Assembly (NCBI RefSeq): GCF_000285595.1
Contig: NZ_HE611068.1
Coordinates: 106,499 to 170,498 of the forward strand
Reading direction: 5' to 3'
Origin: Kurthia senegalensis
Lineage (GTDB): Bacteria; Bacillota; Bacilli; Bacillales_A; Planococcaceae
Length of the DNA stretch: 64,000 bases
How positions within the stretch are numbered: the stretch's first letter is position 1; the number at the start of each line of letters is the position of its first letter. Position numbers and translations under genes: made by a program. The notes below the pieces were generated by a model. The model saw only the letters and a program-made list of their open reading frames with translations. It was not told where the DNA came from and did no database searches. Positions 25,748 to 35,067 of this stretch are shown here, piece after piece.

Positions 25748-26680
25748 TTATTTTTTATATGCGTTTAATACGACGTCTGTTAGCGCATCAATGAATAATG
25801 GCTGTGCATTCGGCATCGCTGGACGGTGATAAGCAGCGCCTAATTCATTACATACTGTTTGGCATTCATAATCGTTATCGTAAAGCACTTCTAAATGCTC
25901 CGCTACGAAACCTACTGGTACGTAAGTGAATGAGCGATAACCTTTTTCGTTGTATAAATCACGTGTTAAATCTTGAACGTCTGGTCCTAACCAAGGGTCT
26001 TTCGTTTGACCAGCTGATTGCCAACCGAACTCAACGTTTTCAATCCCTGTACGTTGTTTTAAAATATCTTTCGTTTCGAACAATTGCTCTGCGTATGGGT
26101 CGCCCATCGCAATAATTTTTTCTGGTAATGAGTGTGCGCAAACGACTAAACAAGCGTCTTTACGTTCTGCTTCATCCATCCCATCAAATTCTGCTGTAAT
26201 TTTTTCTGTCCAGTATTGTAAGAATTTCTCTTCTTTATACCAGCTATCGATTGTTGTAATCGCTAATGTGCTACCAAGTTCAGTCGCTTTTTCAATCGCG
26301 CGTGTTTGGTAAGCTTTCGTAGAGAATGATGAGAAGTGTGGTGCAAGAACGATTGCTACAGCTTCTGTTAAACCATCTGCTACCATTTGTTCTACCGCAT
26401 CTTCAATAAATGGTGCGATATGTTTTAAACCGATGTACACTTTGAATTCTACTTCATCTTGTACTTCGTTTAAGCGTGCACCTAATGCGTATGCTTGTTT
26501 TTCAGTCGTCGCCGCTAATGGTGAAATACCACCGATTGATTGGTAACGGCTACGTAAATCTTCAATTTGTTCGTCTGTTGGACGGTGTCCGTGACGGATA
26601 TGTGTGTAATACGGAATTAAATCTTCATCTTTTTGTGGTGTGCCATAGGCCATCACTAATAAACCAACTTGTTTTTTCAT
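25748..26680 (-). CDS. hemH: coproporphyrin ferrochelatase (HemH/CpfC)
   Basis: Inserts Fe2+ into coproporphyrin III. The 310-residue protein shows the N-terminal [25 protein letters not shown], the metal-binding histidine region [22 protein letters not shown] and the C-terminal [11 protein letters not shown] (catalytic Glu/His pattern HLEVLYD). GAGGTGAAC precedes the ATG. It sits 18 nt after hemE. Confidence 0.95.
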   Translation of the reverse strand: MKKQVGLLVMAYGTPQKDEDLIPYYTHIRHGHRPTDEQIEDLRSRYQSIGGISPLAATTEKQAYALGARLNEVQDEVEFKVYIGLKHIAPFIEDAVEQMVADGLTEAVAIVLAPHFSSFSTKAYQTRAIEKATELGSTLAITTIDSWYKEEKFLQYWTEKITAEFDGMDEAERKDACLVVCAHSLPEKIIAMGDPYAEQLFETKDILKQRTGIENVEFGWQSAGQTKDPWLGPDVQDLTRDLYNEKGYRSFTYVPVGFVAEHLEVLYDNDYECQTVCNELGAAYHRPAMPNAQPLFIDALTDVVLNAYKK

Positions 26681-26698
26681 GTTTGTTCACCTCAAAAA

Positions 26699-27745
26699 TT
26701 ATTTTAAGCGAATTTGCTCGCTACTATAGTCATGAATCAATGCTGTTAAACGTTTCAATACATCTGGATCAACTGATGGGAAAACACCGTGTCCTAAGTT
26801 GAAAATGTGACCCGGTACTTCTAATCCTTGATCGATGATTGTTTTCGTACGTGCTTCTAAAACGTCCCAATCCGCTAATAACAATGTAGGGTCTAGATTT
26901 CCTTGTACTGGTTTTGTAATCCCCATTTGACGCGCTTGTTTAATCGGCAAACGCCAATCAAGCCCTACGACGTCTAAAGGTAACTCTTGCCAGTCTAATA
27001 CGAGGTGGCTCGCTCCAACACCGAACATAATCATCGGAACGCCTTCCCCTTTTAGTTCGTTAAAAATATGTGTCATCACTGGCTTAATGAAAATCGTGTA
27101 GTCTTCGTGGCTTAAAGCCCCAACCCAAGAGTCAAAAATTTGGAATGCTTTCGCACCTGCTTTGATTTGCGCCTTTAAGTCCGTCACGATCATGTCGCCT
27201 AGTTTATCCATTAATTTAAACCACGCTTGCGGTTGTGAAACCATGAAGGATTTCGTTAATGCGTAGTTTTTAGAAGGACCGCCTTCAATCATATAGCTCG
27301 CTAATGTGAAGGGGGCTCCTGCAAAACCGATTAACGGTACATTTAATTGTTCTGTCGTTAATAGTTTAATCGTATCTAACACGAATGGAACATGTTCTTC
27401 TGGGTTAAAAATTTGTAAGCGATCCACGTCTTTTTCACTACGGATAGGGTTTGAAATAACAGGTCCCACGCCCGCTTGAATTTTCACGTCTACGCCCATA
27501 CCAGGTAGTGGTGTCACAATATCTTTGTACAAAATAGCTGCGTCGACATCGTAGTTTTGGACAGGTAAATGTGTCACATATGCACATAGTTCCGGTTGGT
27601 GTGTAATTTCTTCTAATGAATATTTCTCTTTAATTTTACGATACTCCGGCTGTGAGCGTCCTGCTTGGCGCATATACCAAACGGGTGTATGTTCCGTACG
27701 CTCACCCTTCGCTGCTCGTAACAATGTATCATTAAACGTTGTCAT
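26699..27745 (-). CDS. hemE: uroporphyrinogen decarboxylase
   Basis: Decarboxylates uroporphyrinogen III to coproporphyrinogen III, first step of this operon's pathway. The 348-residue protein begins [16 protein letters not shown] and carries the signature [17 protein letters not shown] near residue 20-36, plus [16 protein letters not shown] and GLDWRLPI. Start at 27745 rather than 27808, since the family begins here; GAAGGG is about 13 nt upstream. Divergent from hmoB. Confidence 0.95.
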   Translation of the reverse strand: MTTFNDTLLRAAKGERTEHTPVWYMRQAGRSQPEYRKIKEKYSLEEITHQPELCAYVTHLPVQNYDVDAAILYKDIVTPLPGMGVDVKIQAGVGPVISNPIRSEKDVDRLQIFNPEEHVPFVLDTIKLLTTEQLNVPLIGFAGAPFTLASYMIEGGPSKNYALTKSFMVSQPQAWFKLMDKLGDMIVTDLKAQIKAGAKAFQIFDSWVGALSHEDYTIFIKPVMTHIFNELKGEGVPMIMFGVGASHLVLDWQELPLDVVGLDWRLPIKQARQMGITKPVQGNLDPTLLLADWDVLEARTKTIIDQGLEVPGHIFNLGHGVFPSVDPDVLKRLTALIHDYSSEQIRLK

Positions 27746-27904
27746 ATTTTTGTTATTTCCCTTCTCTCTGTTTTTACTTCCTATTATAAATCCGACAATT
27801 GCATCCATTTTTCACTATAATCTTTCAATCGTTTAATGTATAGTTTTCGGCTCAATTTGTCATACAATTTTACGAATTGGTGACAGTTTTTTGTCGATTA
27901 TCGT

Positions 27905-27933
27905 TTTACCTTGAAAAATTCAGGTAATATACT
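27905..27933 (+). promoter_or_regulatory. promoter of hmoB
   Basis: TTTACC (27905-27910), 17-nt spacer, TATACT (27928-27933), 34 nt before the start. The rest of the 220-nt hemE/hmoB spacer must hold the hemE promoter, but no convincing -35/-10 pair was found. Confidence 0.6.
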
Positions 27934-27966
27934 AAATAGACATCCGAATTTAAAGGAGCTCTTACA

Positions 27967-28509
27967 ATGAAAAATTTCTATATCGCACTCGGCACTGCCG
28001 ATTATATGACAACACTGTGGAAAAAGTATGAAAAAGAACGTATGATTTTGTTGCATAACGGTGTCCATTCTTTACTTTTACATGAAACGGACAAAAAAAC
28101 GAAGTTTGCAGCGCCTAAAAAGTTCGAAGTCGTAGCGTCTGAAGGTGACTTAGCTGAACACGGCTTCTTCGCACTCATTTACGTATCGATTATGGGCGAA
28201 CAACACCACGTATTTGAAGATCGTTTTTTACAACGCCAACATGCCATTTCACAAGAACCTGGTTTCGTTGCGTTCCGTTTATTACGTCCGAAAAATGATA
28301 CCGATTATCTCGTGTTAACAGAATGGACAGGTCCTGCTTCTTTCGATGCTTGGAAATTAACAGATGATTACAAAGAGGCTATTGCAAGCTATGCAGAAGC
28401 CGGAACAATCAATATGAATAGCCAATCGTTTGAACCGACTATCTTTACGAAAACGTATACGACAAATATTGACGACGTCGACTATCCAGATGAAGATGAC
28501 AATCGTTAA
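27967..28509 (+). CDS. hmoB: heme-degrading monooxygenase HmoB (YhgC)
   Basis: A 180-residue ABM-fold protein. The C-terminal ABM domain spans about residues 70-155 (FFALIYVSIMGEQHHVFEDRF, EPGFVAFRLLRPKNDTDYLV, LTEWTGPASFDAWK). In B. subtilis HmoB (YhgC) opens heme and lies divergent to hemE, exactly the arrangement here. AAAGGAGCT precedes the ATG. The acidic C-terminus DDVDYPDEDDNR is a local feature. Confidence 0.85.
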   Translation: MKNFYIALGTADYMTTLWKKYEKERMILLHNGVHSLLLHETDKKTKFAAPKKFEVVASEGDLAEHGFFALIYVSIMGEQHHVFEDRFLQRQHAISQEPGFVAFRLLRPKNDTDYLVLTEWTGPASFDAWKLTDDYKEAIASYAEAGTINMNSQSFEPTIFTKTYTTNIDDVDYPDEDDNR

Positions 28510-28517
28510 AACAATTT

Positions 28518-28556
28518 AAAAAGCTTCCGAGACGACCATCTCCTCGGAAGCTTTTT
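28518..28556. terminator. bidirectional terminator between hmoB and ecsB
   Basis: AAAAGCTTCCGAG pairs with CTCGGAAGCTTTT, with T-runs on both strands. Confidence 0.88.
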
Positions 28557-28557
28557 G

Positions 28558-29744
28558 TTATTTAGAAATACGTAACGTCAATTCCCCTATGAGGAAAACG
28601 ACGAGTGCATATACGTAAAAGTACGGTTGCATGATACTACAAAGTAATACGATGATGGCATGTGCCAAAATCATGTAGCGACTAATTTTAATAGTCGCTT
28701 TTTTACGTGCGTCTTGTGGCAACGGATACAGCATGCTCATCGTAAATTCATGTGTAGAACCGAGTGCTTGTTTCAATTGAATCGCTACCGCAAAAGCTAG
28801 CGCAGCTGACACGATAATCGATACGATTGGTAAGTCTACGAAAGCTACAACAAGTCCGTTAATGACAACGAGGCGTAACCATAAATAAAAATGGTCGTCC
28901 GTTCTAAGTACGCTTCTGAATAAATAGTATGAAAATGTTTGTTGATGCGTTTTAGGTACGAGTTTATAAATGAAGTCGAAGTACGGACGGCGCTTAATGC
29001 TGCCGTGTACTTGCGGTACGTTCGTAAAGTAATTCGCAAAACGATAAATCCCCATCATCCGGTTCGCTTCTACCGGAACGAAATGTTCGTACGGGAAAGG
29101 TTGTCCGTTTAATTGCTTTTTATAATACATAAAATAAAAACAAAGATGATAATCAAAATGATTGCAACGAGCCACATTTGTTCAAGTAACGTATACAAAA
29201 TACCGCCGTTCAATACGTAACGAATGAAACGATTTAACCAAAGACGACGACCGATCATCACCCAGCGGTACGTAAATTCTTGTTGCACGTTTAACCATTT
29301 CAAGACGAATACGCTTGCTAAACCGATCACAATCGTCGAAATTGGCAGTAAGGCTACTTGACGAAGCATCGGCCACATGATGATAAACAAAAGACCGCTT
29401 ACGACAACTTGAGATGTGTACGTAGAAATGAGCACATGTTTGAAATACGTCATCAACTTCGTTTCAAGTGGCAATAAATACACTTCATCCGGTTTTTTAA
29501 TTAGCGTTGTCGGGCGGCTTAATGTCATAAATAAGGCGACGACTAAAGCGGTAATAAGCGTCGCTGGAATCGCATCGTCTCCATGATACGTATCTAAAAA
29601 GTGACTATATTGAAAAATACCTGCTCCGAGTAAAAAGACGATGACTAAAGCCATATGCCCTGTAAATACGAAGCGCATATATTTTTGAACTTCTTGTCGA
29701 TTGTACGTCGACCGTTTGCGCCATAATTCATCTAAATTACGCAT
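28558..29744 (-). pseudogene. ecsB: ABC transporter permease EcsB, interrupted by one frameshift
   Basis: EcsB is the membrane part of the EcsAB transporter that affects protein secretion, competence and regulated membrane proteolysis. The first frame (MRNLDELWRKRSTYNRQEVQ..., 29744) ends in AIILIIIFVFILC and a stop at 29109. The rest follows in another frame from FMYYKKQLNGQPFPYEHFVPVE to 28558. One extra T in the T5 run (29140-29136, minus strand) gives ...IIIFVFYFMYYKKQ... and a 395-residue, eight-helix EcsB of normal length. ecsC is not present downstream. Confidence 0.88.
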
Positions 29745-30477
29745 TCGTTTGTTCTTTCGTCATTTGAATGTAAAGGTCGTCTAAGCTTGCTCCCGGCATA
29801 TTAAATGATTGGCGCAAATCATCCATCGTTCCGAACGCACGAACATAACCTTCATGTAATAATAAAATTTTGTCGCAATGTTGCTCTGCTGTCGCAAGAA
29901 CGTGAGTCGACATTAAAATACCCGCTCCCGCTTTTTTCTTTTCATCCATTTGTTCTAACAATAAACTAATCGCTAATGGATCTAATCCAAGAAAAGGTTC
30001 ATCAATAATGTAAAGTGCTGGGTCGACCAAAAAGGCACACATAATCATGACCTTTTGGCGCATCCCTTTTGAAAAGTGAGATGGGAACCAATTTAAACGT
30101 TTTTCCATACGGAATTCTTTCAATAAAGGAGCTACTCTCTCTTCCATAACTTCTAATGGAATGTTGTAGGCCATCGCTGTTAGTTCTAAATGTTCTTTTA
30201 ATGTTAGTTCATCGTACAAAACCGGCGTTTCTGGAATGTATGAAAACGATGTACGATACGTATCCATATTTTCTTTCATCGTCATGCCATCAATACGAAT
30301 CGTTCCTTTTTGAGGCGTCATCGTTCCGATAATATGTTTAATCGTCGTACTTTTCCCCGCTCCGTTCAATCCAATCAATCCGATAAGTTCTCCAGGTTGA
30401 ATAGCAAAGTTTAAATCATGTATAACCGGTTTTCTCGTATAACCGCCTGTTAATTGCTCTACTTCTAAAATCGTCAT
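29737..30477 (-). CDS. ecsA: ABC transporter ATPase EcsA
   Basis: The 246-residue ATPase of EcsAB. Walker A GLNGAGKST at about 37-45, signature SKGMRQK, Walker B LYIIDEPFLGLDP, H-loop MSTHVLA. ATG 30477 has GGAG 8 nt upstream; the GTG at 30486 overlaps this site. It overlaps ecsB by 8 nt and is divergent to hit, as in B. subtilis. Confidence 0.92.
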   Translation of the reverse strand: MTILEVEQLTGGYTRKPVIHDLNFAIQPGELIGLIGLNGAGKSTTIKHIIGTMTPQKGTIRIDGMTMKENMDTYRTSFSYIPETPVLYDELTLKEHLELTAMAYNIPLEVMEERVAPLLKEFRMEKRLNWFPSHFSKGMRQKVMIMCAFLVDPALYIIDEPFLGLDPLAISLLLEQMDEKKKAGAGILMSTHVLATAEQHCDKILLLHEGYVRAFGTMDDLRQSFNMPGASLDDLYIQMTKEQTNA

Positions 30478-30602
30478 TGTCGTCACTCCATTTTAGTTAT
30501 GCTTTGAAAAGCTTCGCTATTTAGTAGTTTAGCAAAAATCCTAAATTCACGCAGTTGTCATGTGGTAAAATGGAAACAAATATTTGAAAGGTGTGTGTTG
30601 AC

Positions 30603-31025
30603 ATGTCAGATTGTCTTTTTTGCAAAATTATCGCTGGAGAAATTCCAAGTACTAAAATTTATGAGGATGAACACGTATTCGCATTCATGGATATCGGTCC
30701 TCTTACAAAAGGTCACACATTATTAATTCCGAAAGAACACGCTGCAAACGTATTTGAAATGTCTGAAGAAGTAGCAAGTCACTTATTCTCTGTTGCTCCT
30801 AAAATTGCGAACGCGATTAAAACAGCTTTCAATCCAGTAGGGATGAACTTATTAAACAACAACGGTGAAGCTGCTGGGCAAAGCGTCTTCCACTTCCATC
30901 TTCACTTCATTCCACGTTACGATGAAACAGATGGCTTCAAAGCTACTTGGAATACGAAACAAGATGAATATACACCAGAACTTCTTACACAATTATCAAA
31001 CGAAATCAAATCACATCTTTCTTAA
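30603..31025 (+). CDS. hit: HIT family protein
   Basis: A 140-residue histidine-triad nucleotide-binding protein, likely a nucleotidyl hydrolase. CLFCKIIAGEIPSTKIYED opens the fold (CxxC zinc pair), and the triad is HFHLHFIPR near residues 96-104. Start at 30603 (MSDCLFCK) with AAAGGTG upstream. Divergent from ecsA with a weak TAAAAT -10. Confidence 0.93.
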   Translation: MSDCLFCKIIAGEIPSTKIYEDEHVFAFMDIGPLTKGHTLLIPKEHAANVFEMSEEVASHLFSVAPKIANAIKTAFNPVGMNLLNNNGEAAGQSVFHFHLHFIPRYDETDGFKATWNTKQDEYTPELLTQLSNEIKSHLS

Positions 31026-31034
31026 GATGCGATC

Positions 31035-31069
31035 AAAACGAGCCTAATTTTCAATCGGCTCGTTTTTTA
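31035..31069 (+). terminator. terminator of hit
   Basis: AAAACGAGCC pairs with GGCTCGTTTT, followed by TTAT. Confidence 0.85.
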
Positions 31070-31236
31070 TTGAAACGTCGTAACAACACTGTAGCCTTTT
31101 TCACTTTCTTCTATAATAGATGTCCAACGTCTTGCTTTTACTGTAGAGGACCTGTAGAATCAGGATAAGTTTCGCGTATGCTCACGAGGAGACATGCGGA
31201 AACGAAACAAATGATTAGCTTAGGAGAGATGAGATT

Positions 31237-31764
31237 ATGAAAACAAAAAATTTAGTGTTAATGGCTTTACTTGTAGGGGTTGGTGCAGCATTGTACCTCG
31301 TAATTCCCGGCATTATGGGTGGTATGAAACCAGACTTCATGTTAACGATGATGTTCATCGGTATTTTACTATTTCCCAATTCGCGTGATGTCTTTTTACT
31401 AGCGTTAACGACGGGTATTTTATCTGGTCTATTTTCTACATTCCCTGGTGGTTTCGTTCCGAACATTATCGATAAATTTGTCACTGCATTCATTTTCTTT
31501 GCGCTTCTTGTCGTATTGAAAAAAGCAGCTCAAAAAACGGCTGTTTCAGCTGTTCTTGTCGGTTTAGGAACATTCATTTCGGGCAGTGTCTTTTTAGGAT
31601 CAGCTATTGTAGTCATCGGTGCCAACATTCCATTCGTAGCGTTAATCGTTTCGGTGGTACTTCCTGCTATTGTTATTAACATCGTAGCTTTCGTGATTAT
31701 TTATCCGATTGTTACAAGCCTTGTCAAACGTTCAAAATTTGACACGTCTGTTTCTCACGCGTAA
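31237..31764 (+). CDS. trpP: tryptophan transporter TrpP
   Basis: A 175-residue membrane protein with about five helices that takes up tryptophan. Family landmarks are ALYLVIPGIMGGMKPDFML and GILSGLFSTFPGGFVPNIID. AGGAGAG precedes the ATG. In B. subtilis (YhaG) it lies in the same hit-to-yhaH interval and is controlled by TRAP. Here only irregular (G/T)AG triplets are seen upstream, so that control is not supported. A TATAAT at 31112 may start the transcript. serC, its B. subtilis neighbour, is missing here. Confidence 0.85.
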   Translation: MKTKNLVLMALLVGVGAALYLVIPGIMGGMKPDFMLTMMFIGILLFPNSRDVFLLALTTGILSGLFSTFPGGFVPNIIDKFVTAFIFFALLVVLKKAAQKTAVSAVLVGLGTFISGSVFLGSAIVVIGANIPFVALIVSVVLPAIVINIVAFVIIYPIVTSLVKRSKFDTSVSHA

Positions 31765-31775
31765 GCAGTCGAACG

Positions 31776-31817
31776 AAAAAGCTTTCATTGTGCACTCGCA
31801 TAATGAAAGCTTTTTTT
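31776..31817 (+). terminator. terminator of trpP
   Basis: AAAAAGCTTTCATT pairs with AATGAAAGCTTTTT, followed by TT. Confidence 0.88.
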
Positions 31818-31929
31818 ACGTTTGCTGGAAGAAAATGTCCAATTATTGGCTTTTCATAGCTTTATATCGTAATAATATGTTTTAATAAAGTAAATCAAGG
31901 AAATATACTTATTGAAAGGGGTCGTGTAT

Positions 31930-32334
31930 ATGCATTTAAAATCAACCGTTATCGGTCTAGCAGTCGGAATTGTGGGGGGCGCAGCAACTGTGCTATTAAC
32001 AACACCCCAATCTGGTAAAGACGTTCGCCTTACAATGAAGTCAACGAAAGATGCTGGTCAACAACTCAACTCAGAATTTAAACAACGTTTTTCTAGTATA
32101 AAGGATGCCGTGTTATCGATTAAAGATGAAGTCCAAACTACTGTACCTTCTGTCGTAGAAGACGTAAAAGTTTCCGTTCAAAATTGGCAACAAGAAACTG
32201 CACCTATTCAAAATCGCCTAAAAGGTAATATTGATGCCGTAAGTAAGAGTGCGAGCGAATTAGAGCAAGCAGCTGACGAAATAACGTCAGAAGTAGAAAA
32301 ATTAACAAATCGTTTAACGTTTAAAAAAGCGTAG
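31930..32334 (+). CDS. yhaH: YtxH-domain membrane-associated protein (YhaH-like)
   Basis: A 134-residue protein with one N-terminal glycine-rich membrane segment (VIGLAVGIVGGAATVLLTTPQSGKDVR) and a long helical, probably coiled-coil, tail. PxSGKxxR after the membrane segment is the YtxH signature. The ATG at 31930 follows GAAAGGGG at 8 nt; the TTG at 31912 is the ribosome binding site itself. Function unknown; position between trpP and scoC matches yhaH. Confidence 0.8.
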   Translation: MHLKSTVIGLAVGIVGGAATVLLTTPQSGKDVRLTMKSTKDAGQQLNSEFKQRFSSIKDAVLSIKDEVQTTVPSVVEDVKVSVQNWQQETAPIQNRLKGNIDAVSKSASELEQAADEITSEVEKLTNRLTFKKA

Positions 32335-32353
32335 TGCGTAACTTCTTTTAACG

Positions 32354-32386
32354 TAAGACGTCATTAAATAATGTATTGACGTCTTA
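32354..32386 (+). terminator. terminator-like hairpin after yhaH
   Basis: TAAGACGTCA and TGACGTCTTA form a perfect 10-bp stem with a 13-nt loop, but only a short T-run follows. Confidence 0.45.
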
Positions 32387-32430
32387 ATGCTTAAATTATT
32401 TGAATAATTTGTATTTTCATGAAAACGATA

Positions 32431-32460
32431 TTGTATGTTTTTTGGAAATAATGTTATAAT
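32431..32460 (+). promoter_or_regulatory. promoter of scoC
   Basis: TTGTAT (32431-32436), 18-nt spacer, TATAAT (32455-32460) with TGT extension. Confidence 0.65.
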
Positions 32461-32490
32461 ATAAAGAAAATTACGAAAGTGGTGATAGCA

Positions 32491-33003
32491 ATGTCTGAAG
32501 AAGTAAACTCGGCTCGAGAAGCCATGCTTTACAATCAGCGTATTGCCCATCTCTCTAAGGCACTTTGGAAAGCTGTCGAAAAAGATTGGCAATCGTGGAT
32601 TAAACCATTTGATTTGAACATAAACGAACATCATGTATTAAGTATTGCGTCTCGTCTGCAAGGTGCGTCGATTTCTGATATCGCAAAATTTGGCGTTATG
32701 CATGTGTCAACGGCCTTCAACTTCTCAAAAAACCTTGAAGAACGCGGTCTGCTATCATTTTCTAAACGTGATGATGACAAGCGAAATACATACGTGGAAA
32801 TTACGAAAAAAGGCGAAGATTTACTAAAAGAAATCGACAACAACTTCGTAAAAAATAAACACGCAGTATTAGAAGGTTCTCAACCATTAAAAGATATGTA
32901 CGGTCAATTCCCTCAATTTTTAGATTTGTTAGCGGTCATCCGCAACGTCTATGGAAATGACTTTATGGAAATTTTCGAAAAGACATTCAATATTGAAGAA
33001 TAA
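32491..33003 (+). CDS. hpr: MarR-family transition-state regulator Hpr/ScoC
   Basis: A 170-residue MarR protein. The winged helix covers about residues 45-115 ([53 protein letters not shown]). In B. subtilis it represses extracellular protease, oligopeptide permease and peptide transport genes, so the opp operon in this window is a plausible target (inference). The ATG at 32491 ([10 protein letters not shown]) follows AAGTGGTG; the GTG at 32479 falls in that site. It is about 30 residues shorter at the C-terminus than the B. subtilis protein. Confidence 0.85.
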   Translation: MSEEVNSAREAMLYNQRIAHLSKALWKAVEKDWQSWIKPFDLNINEHHVLSIASRLQGASISDIAKFGVMHVSTAFNFSKNLEERGLLSFSKRDDDKRNTYVEITKKGEDLLKEIDNNFVKNKHAVLEGSQPLKDMYGQFPQFLDLLAVIRNVYGNDFMEIFEKTFNIEE

Positions 33004-33006
33004 TAA

Positions 33007-33042
33007 ATAAAAGCCTTCTGCTAAGCAGGAGGCTTTTTCTTA
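33007..33042 (+). terminator. terminator of scoC
   Basis: AAGCCTTCTGC pairs with GCAGGAGGCTT (one wobble), followed by TTTCTT. Confidence 0.8.
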
Positions 33043-33162
33043 TGCTTAAATTTTCTAGATAGAAACGTTTTTCTACCTTCATCAATAAAAAAGGCTTGCT
33101 TTTCTTTATAAAAAACATTAATGTTATGTATCGAGAATTTTAAATGAATGGAGATGTCAATC

Positions 33163-33702
33163 TTGCATTGCTGGAAAACGATTAATGTACAGAAGCAGTA
33201 CGGTCATGACCGTCTAATCCTTTTATCGATTATGAGTATGCTCGCTGTTTTTTCTGTCTTTTACATCGCATTAAATGTATTCCGTCATGGACCGGTTACA
33301 GACAAACTGTTCCCGTTGTTCATTATCGTACTATTGATGATCTATCCGATACACAAAGTATTACATTTCTTGCCACTTATACACGCAAAACGAAAAATAC
33401 AATTTCAACTCAACATACATTATAAAGTCATACCAACTGTTAAAATGCACGTCGCAGAACCCGTTAGAAAATCACACTACATTACTTCTTTACTCGTGCC
33501 ATTCTTCTTATTAAATAGTGGACTTGTCATCGGCGCAATGGAATTTAGCTCGTATCGCCACTATTTTGCATTGTTACTCGCATTTCATTGTGGGTTATGT
33601 TTAGTTGACTTACTTTACGTGAAACATTTAGTAAAGGCTCCTAAAAAAGCATTGATTGAAGAAAATGAAAAAGGGTTCCAAATATTAGTTCCACTACATT
33701 AA
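33163..33702 (+). CDS. DUF3267-type membrane protein with degenerate zincin motif
   Basis: A 179-residue membrane protein with about four helices. The family is a putative zincin peptidase whose HExxH is here YPIHKVLHFLPL, with Lys instead of the catalytic Glu, so it is probably not a peptidase. I choose the TTG at 33163 (MHCWKTINVQKQYG) because GGAG lies about 9 nt upstream and family members start at this point; the ATG at 33148 has no site. It lies next to scoC as in B. subtilis (yhaJ region; exact name uncertain). Confidence 0.68.
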   Translation: MHCWKTINVQKQYGHDRLILLSIMSMLAVFSVFYIALNVFRHGPVTDKLFPLFIIVLLMIYPIHKVLHFLPLIHAKRKIQFQLNIHYKVIPTVKMHVAEPVRKSHYITSLLVPFFLLNSGLVIGAMEFSSYRHYFALLLAFHCGLCLVDLLYVKHLVKAPKKALIEENEKGFQILVPLH

Positions 33703-33761
33703 AGTTGTCATAGTCCCCTGTCATTTGATATGCTAATGAGTAGTATAAAGGAGGAATTGAC

Positions 33762-33947
33762 TTGATCGTTCTTTTTGTCATTTTATTCTCTGTCTTTTAT
33801 TTATTCCAAATAAATAAAATGACCGCCACTTTATGTGCCCGTAAAGAGATTCCCGAAGAAAAACAACCGAAAATTTATAAAACTATTAACATCTTAATCA
33901 CGATCTTGCTCGTTTCTCTTTACCTTCGAGTAACGATGTTAGCGTAA
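33762..33947 (+). CDS. small two-helix membrane protein, unknown
   Basis: A 61-residue protein with hydrophobic segments at 1-16 and 43-60 separated by a charged loop (CARKEIPEEKQPKIYK). Start is TTG, 7 nt after AAAGGAGG. A terminator follows, so it is probably co-transcribed with the DUF3267 gene 60 nt upstream. I do not recognise it. Confidence 0.6.
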   Translation: MIVLFVILFSVFYLFQINKMTATLCARKEIPEEKQPKIYKTINILITILLVSLYLRVTMLA

Positions 33948-33954
33948 CCCATGT

Positions 33955-33990
33955 AGCTATATCGCACTATGCCGATATAGCTTTTCTTTT
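33955..33990 (+). terminator. terminator before prsA
   Basis: AGCTATATCG pairs with CGATATAGCT, followed by TTTCTTTT. Confidence 0.8.
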
Positions 33991-34104
33991 GGAAAAAAAC
34001 GTTATTTATACTCTCTTATAGGAAACCTTTTCCTTTTAAAAACGTTTATGTTATAGTTACAAAAGCAGCGTTTTATGAAGAAAAGTTGGGAGAGACAAAA
34101 TCAA

Positions 34105-35010
34105 ATGAAAATGAAAAAAAGTATTTTAACATTATCACTTGCAGCATCTGTACTTGCACTTTCTGCATGTGGCAACTCAATGGACGAAAAAGTCGTAACT
34201 TCTAAAGTTGGCGATATTACAAAAGCAGACCTTTATGACGAAATGAAAGCTACTGCTGGGGACCAAGCAATTCAATTAATGATGATTGAAAAAGTTCTTG
34301 AAGATAAATACAAAGTGACAGATAAAGCAGTGGATGCAAAAGTAGAAGAACAGAAGAAACAAATCAAAGCACAAGGTTCTGACTTCAAACAATACTTAGC
34401 TTCTCAAGGCATGGATGAAGATACATTCAAACGCTATGCAAAATTAAACTTATTACAAGAAGAAGCTCAACGTGATGGCGTAAAAGTTTCTGATGCTGAA
34501 ATTAAAGATTACTACGATCGCTTAGGTAAAGAAGTAAAAGCGAGCCACATTTTAGTTGCTGACGAAAAAACAGCTAAAAAACTGAAAAAAGAATTAGACG
34601 AAGGTGCTGACTTCGCGAAATTAGCGAAAGCAAATTCTACAGATACTTCTTCTGCTGAAAAAGGTGGAGAACTTGGTTGGTTCGGTCCAGATCAAATGGT
34701 TGCTGCATTCACAGATGCTGCTTATTCATTGAAAAAAGGCGAAATCTCTGAACCAATTAAATCTGATTACGGCTACCATATCATCAAATTAGAAGATACT
34801 CGTACGAAAAAAGTCGATGGTTCTTTAGATGATAAGAAAGCTGAAATCAAAGAAACTCTTCAATTATCAAAAGCAAAAGCTGAAGATCCTAACTCAACAA
34901 AACTACAAGAAAAAATTTCTAAAATGATGAAAGATGCTGACATTAAAATCGAAGATAAAGATTTAAAAGACGCATTAGCTAGCTTCCTAAGTACTTCATC
35001 ATCTAAATAA
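34105..35010 (+). CDS. prsA: foldase lipoprotein PrsA (parvulin peptidyl-prolyl isomerase)
   Basis: PrsA folds secreted proteins at the membrane-wall interface. The 301-residue protein has a signal peptide with lipobox LSACG, an N-terminal chaperone region, and a parvulin domain at about 140-230 (KASHILVADEKTAKK, GGELGWFGPDQMVAAF, SEPIKSDYGYHIIKLE), then a Lys-rich C-terminal chaperone arm. ATG 34105 (MKMKKSIL) follows GGGAGAG; the upstream ATG at 34075 would spoil the signal peptide. A TGTTATAGT near 34050 is a likely extended -10. It needs Lgt for anchoring. Confidence 0.94.
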   Translation: MKMKKSILTLSLAASVLALSACGNSMDEKVVTSKVGDITKADLYDEMKATAGDQAIQLMMIEKVLEDKYKVTDKAVDAKVEEQKKQIKAQGSDFKQYLASQGMDEDTFKRYAKLNLLQEEAQRDGVKVSDAEIKDYYDRLGKEVKASHILVADEKTAKKLKKELDEGADFAKLAKANSTDTSSAEKGGELGWFGPDQMVAAFTDAAYSLKKGEISEPIKSDYGYHIIKLEDTRTKKVDGSLDDKKAEIKETLQLSKAKAEDPNSTKLQEKISKMMKDADIKIEDKDLKDALASFLSTSSSK

Positions 35011-35035
35011 TTTTTCTTACTCGATATATAATTGT

Positions 35036-35067
35036 AAAAAGCGAAATCCAATGGATTTCGCTTTTTA
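35036..35067. terminator. bidirectional terminator between prsA and the esterase gene
   Basis: AAAAAGCGAAATCC pairs with GGATTTCGCTTTTT; T-runs on both strands. Confidence 0.88.

Noticed and set aside
31141-31236. Several (G/T)AG triplets before trpP, suggesting a TRAP binding site
   Set aside because: Only about eight triplets with irregular spacing; TRAP sites need about 9-11 with 2-3 nt spacers.
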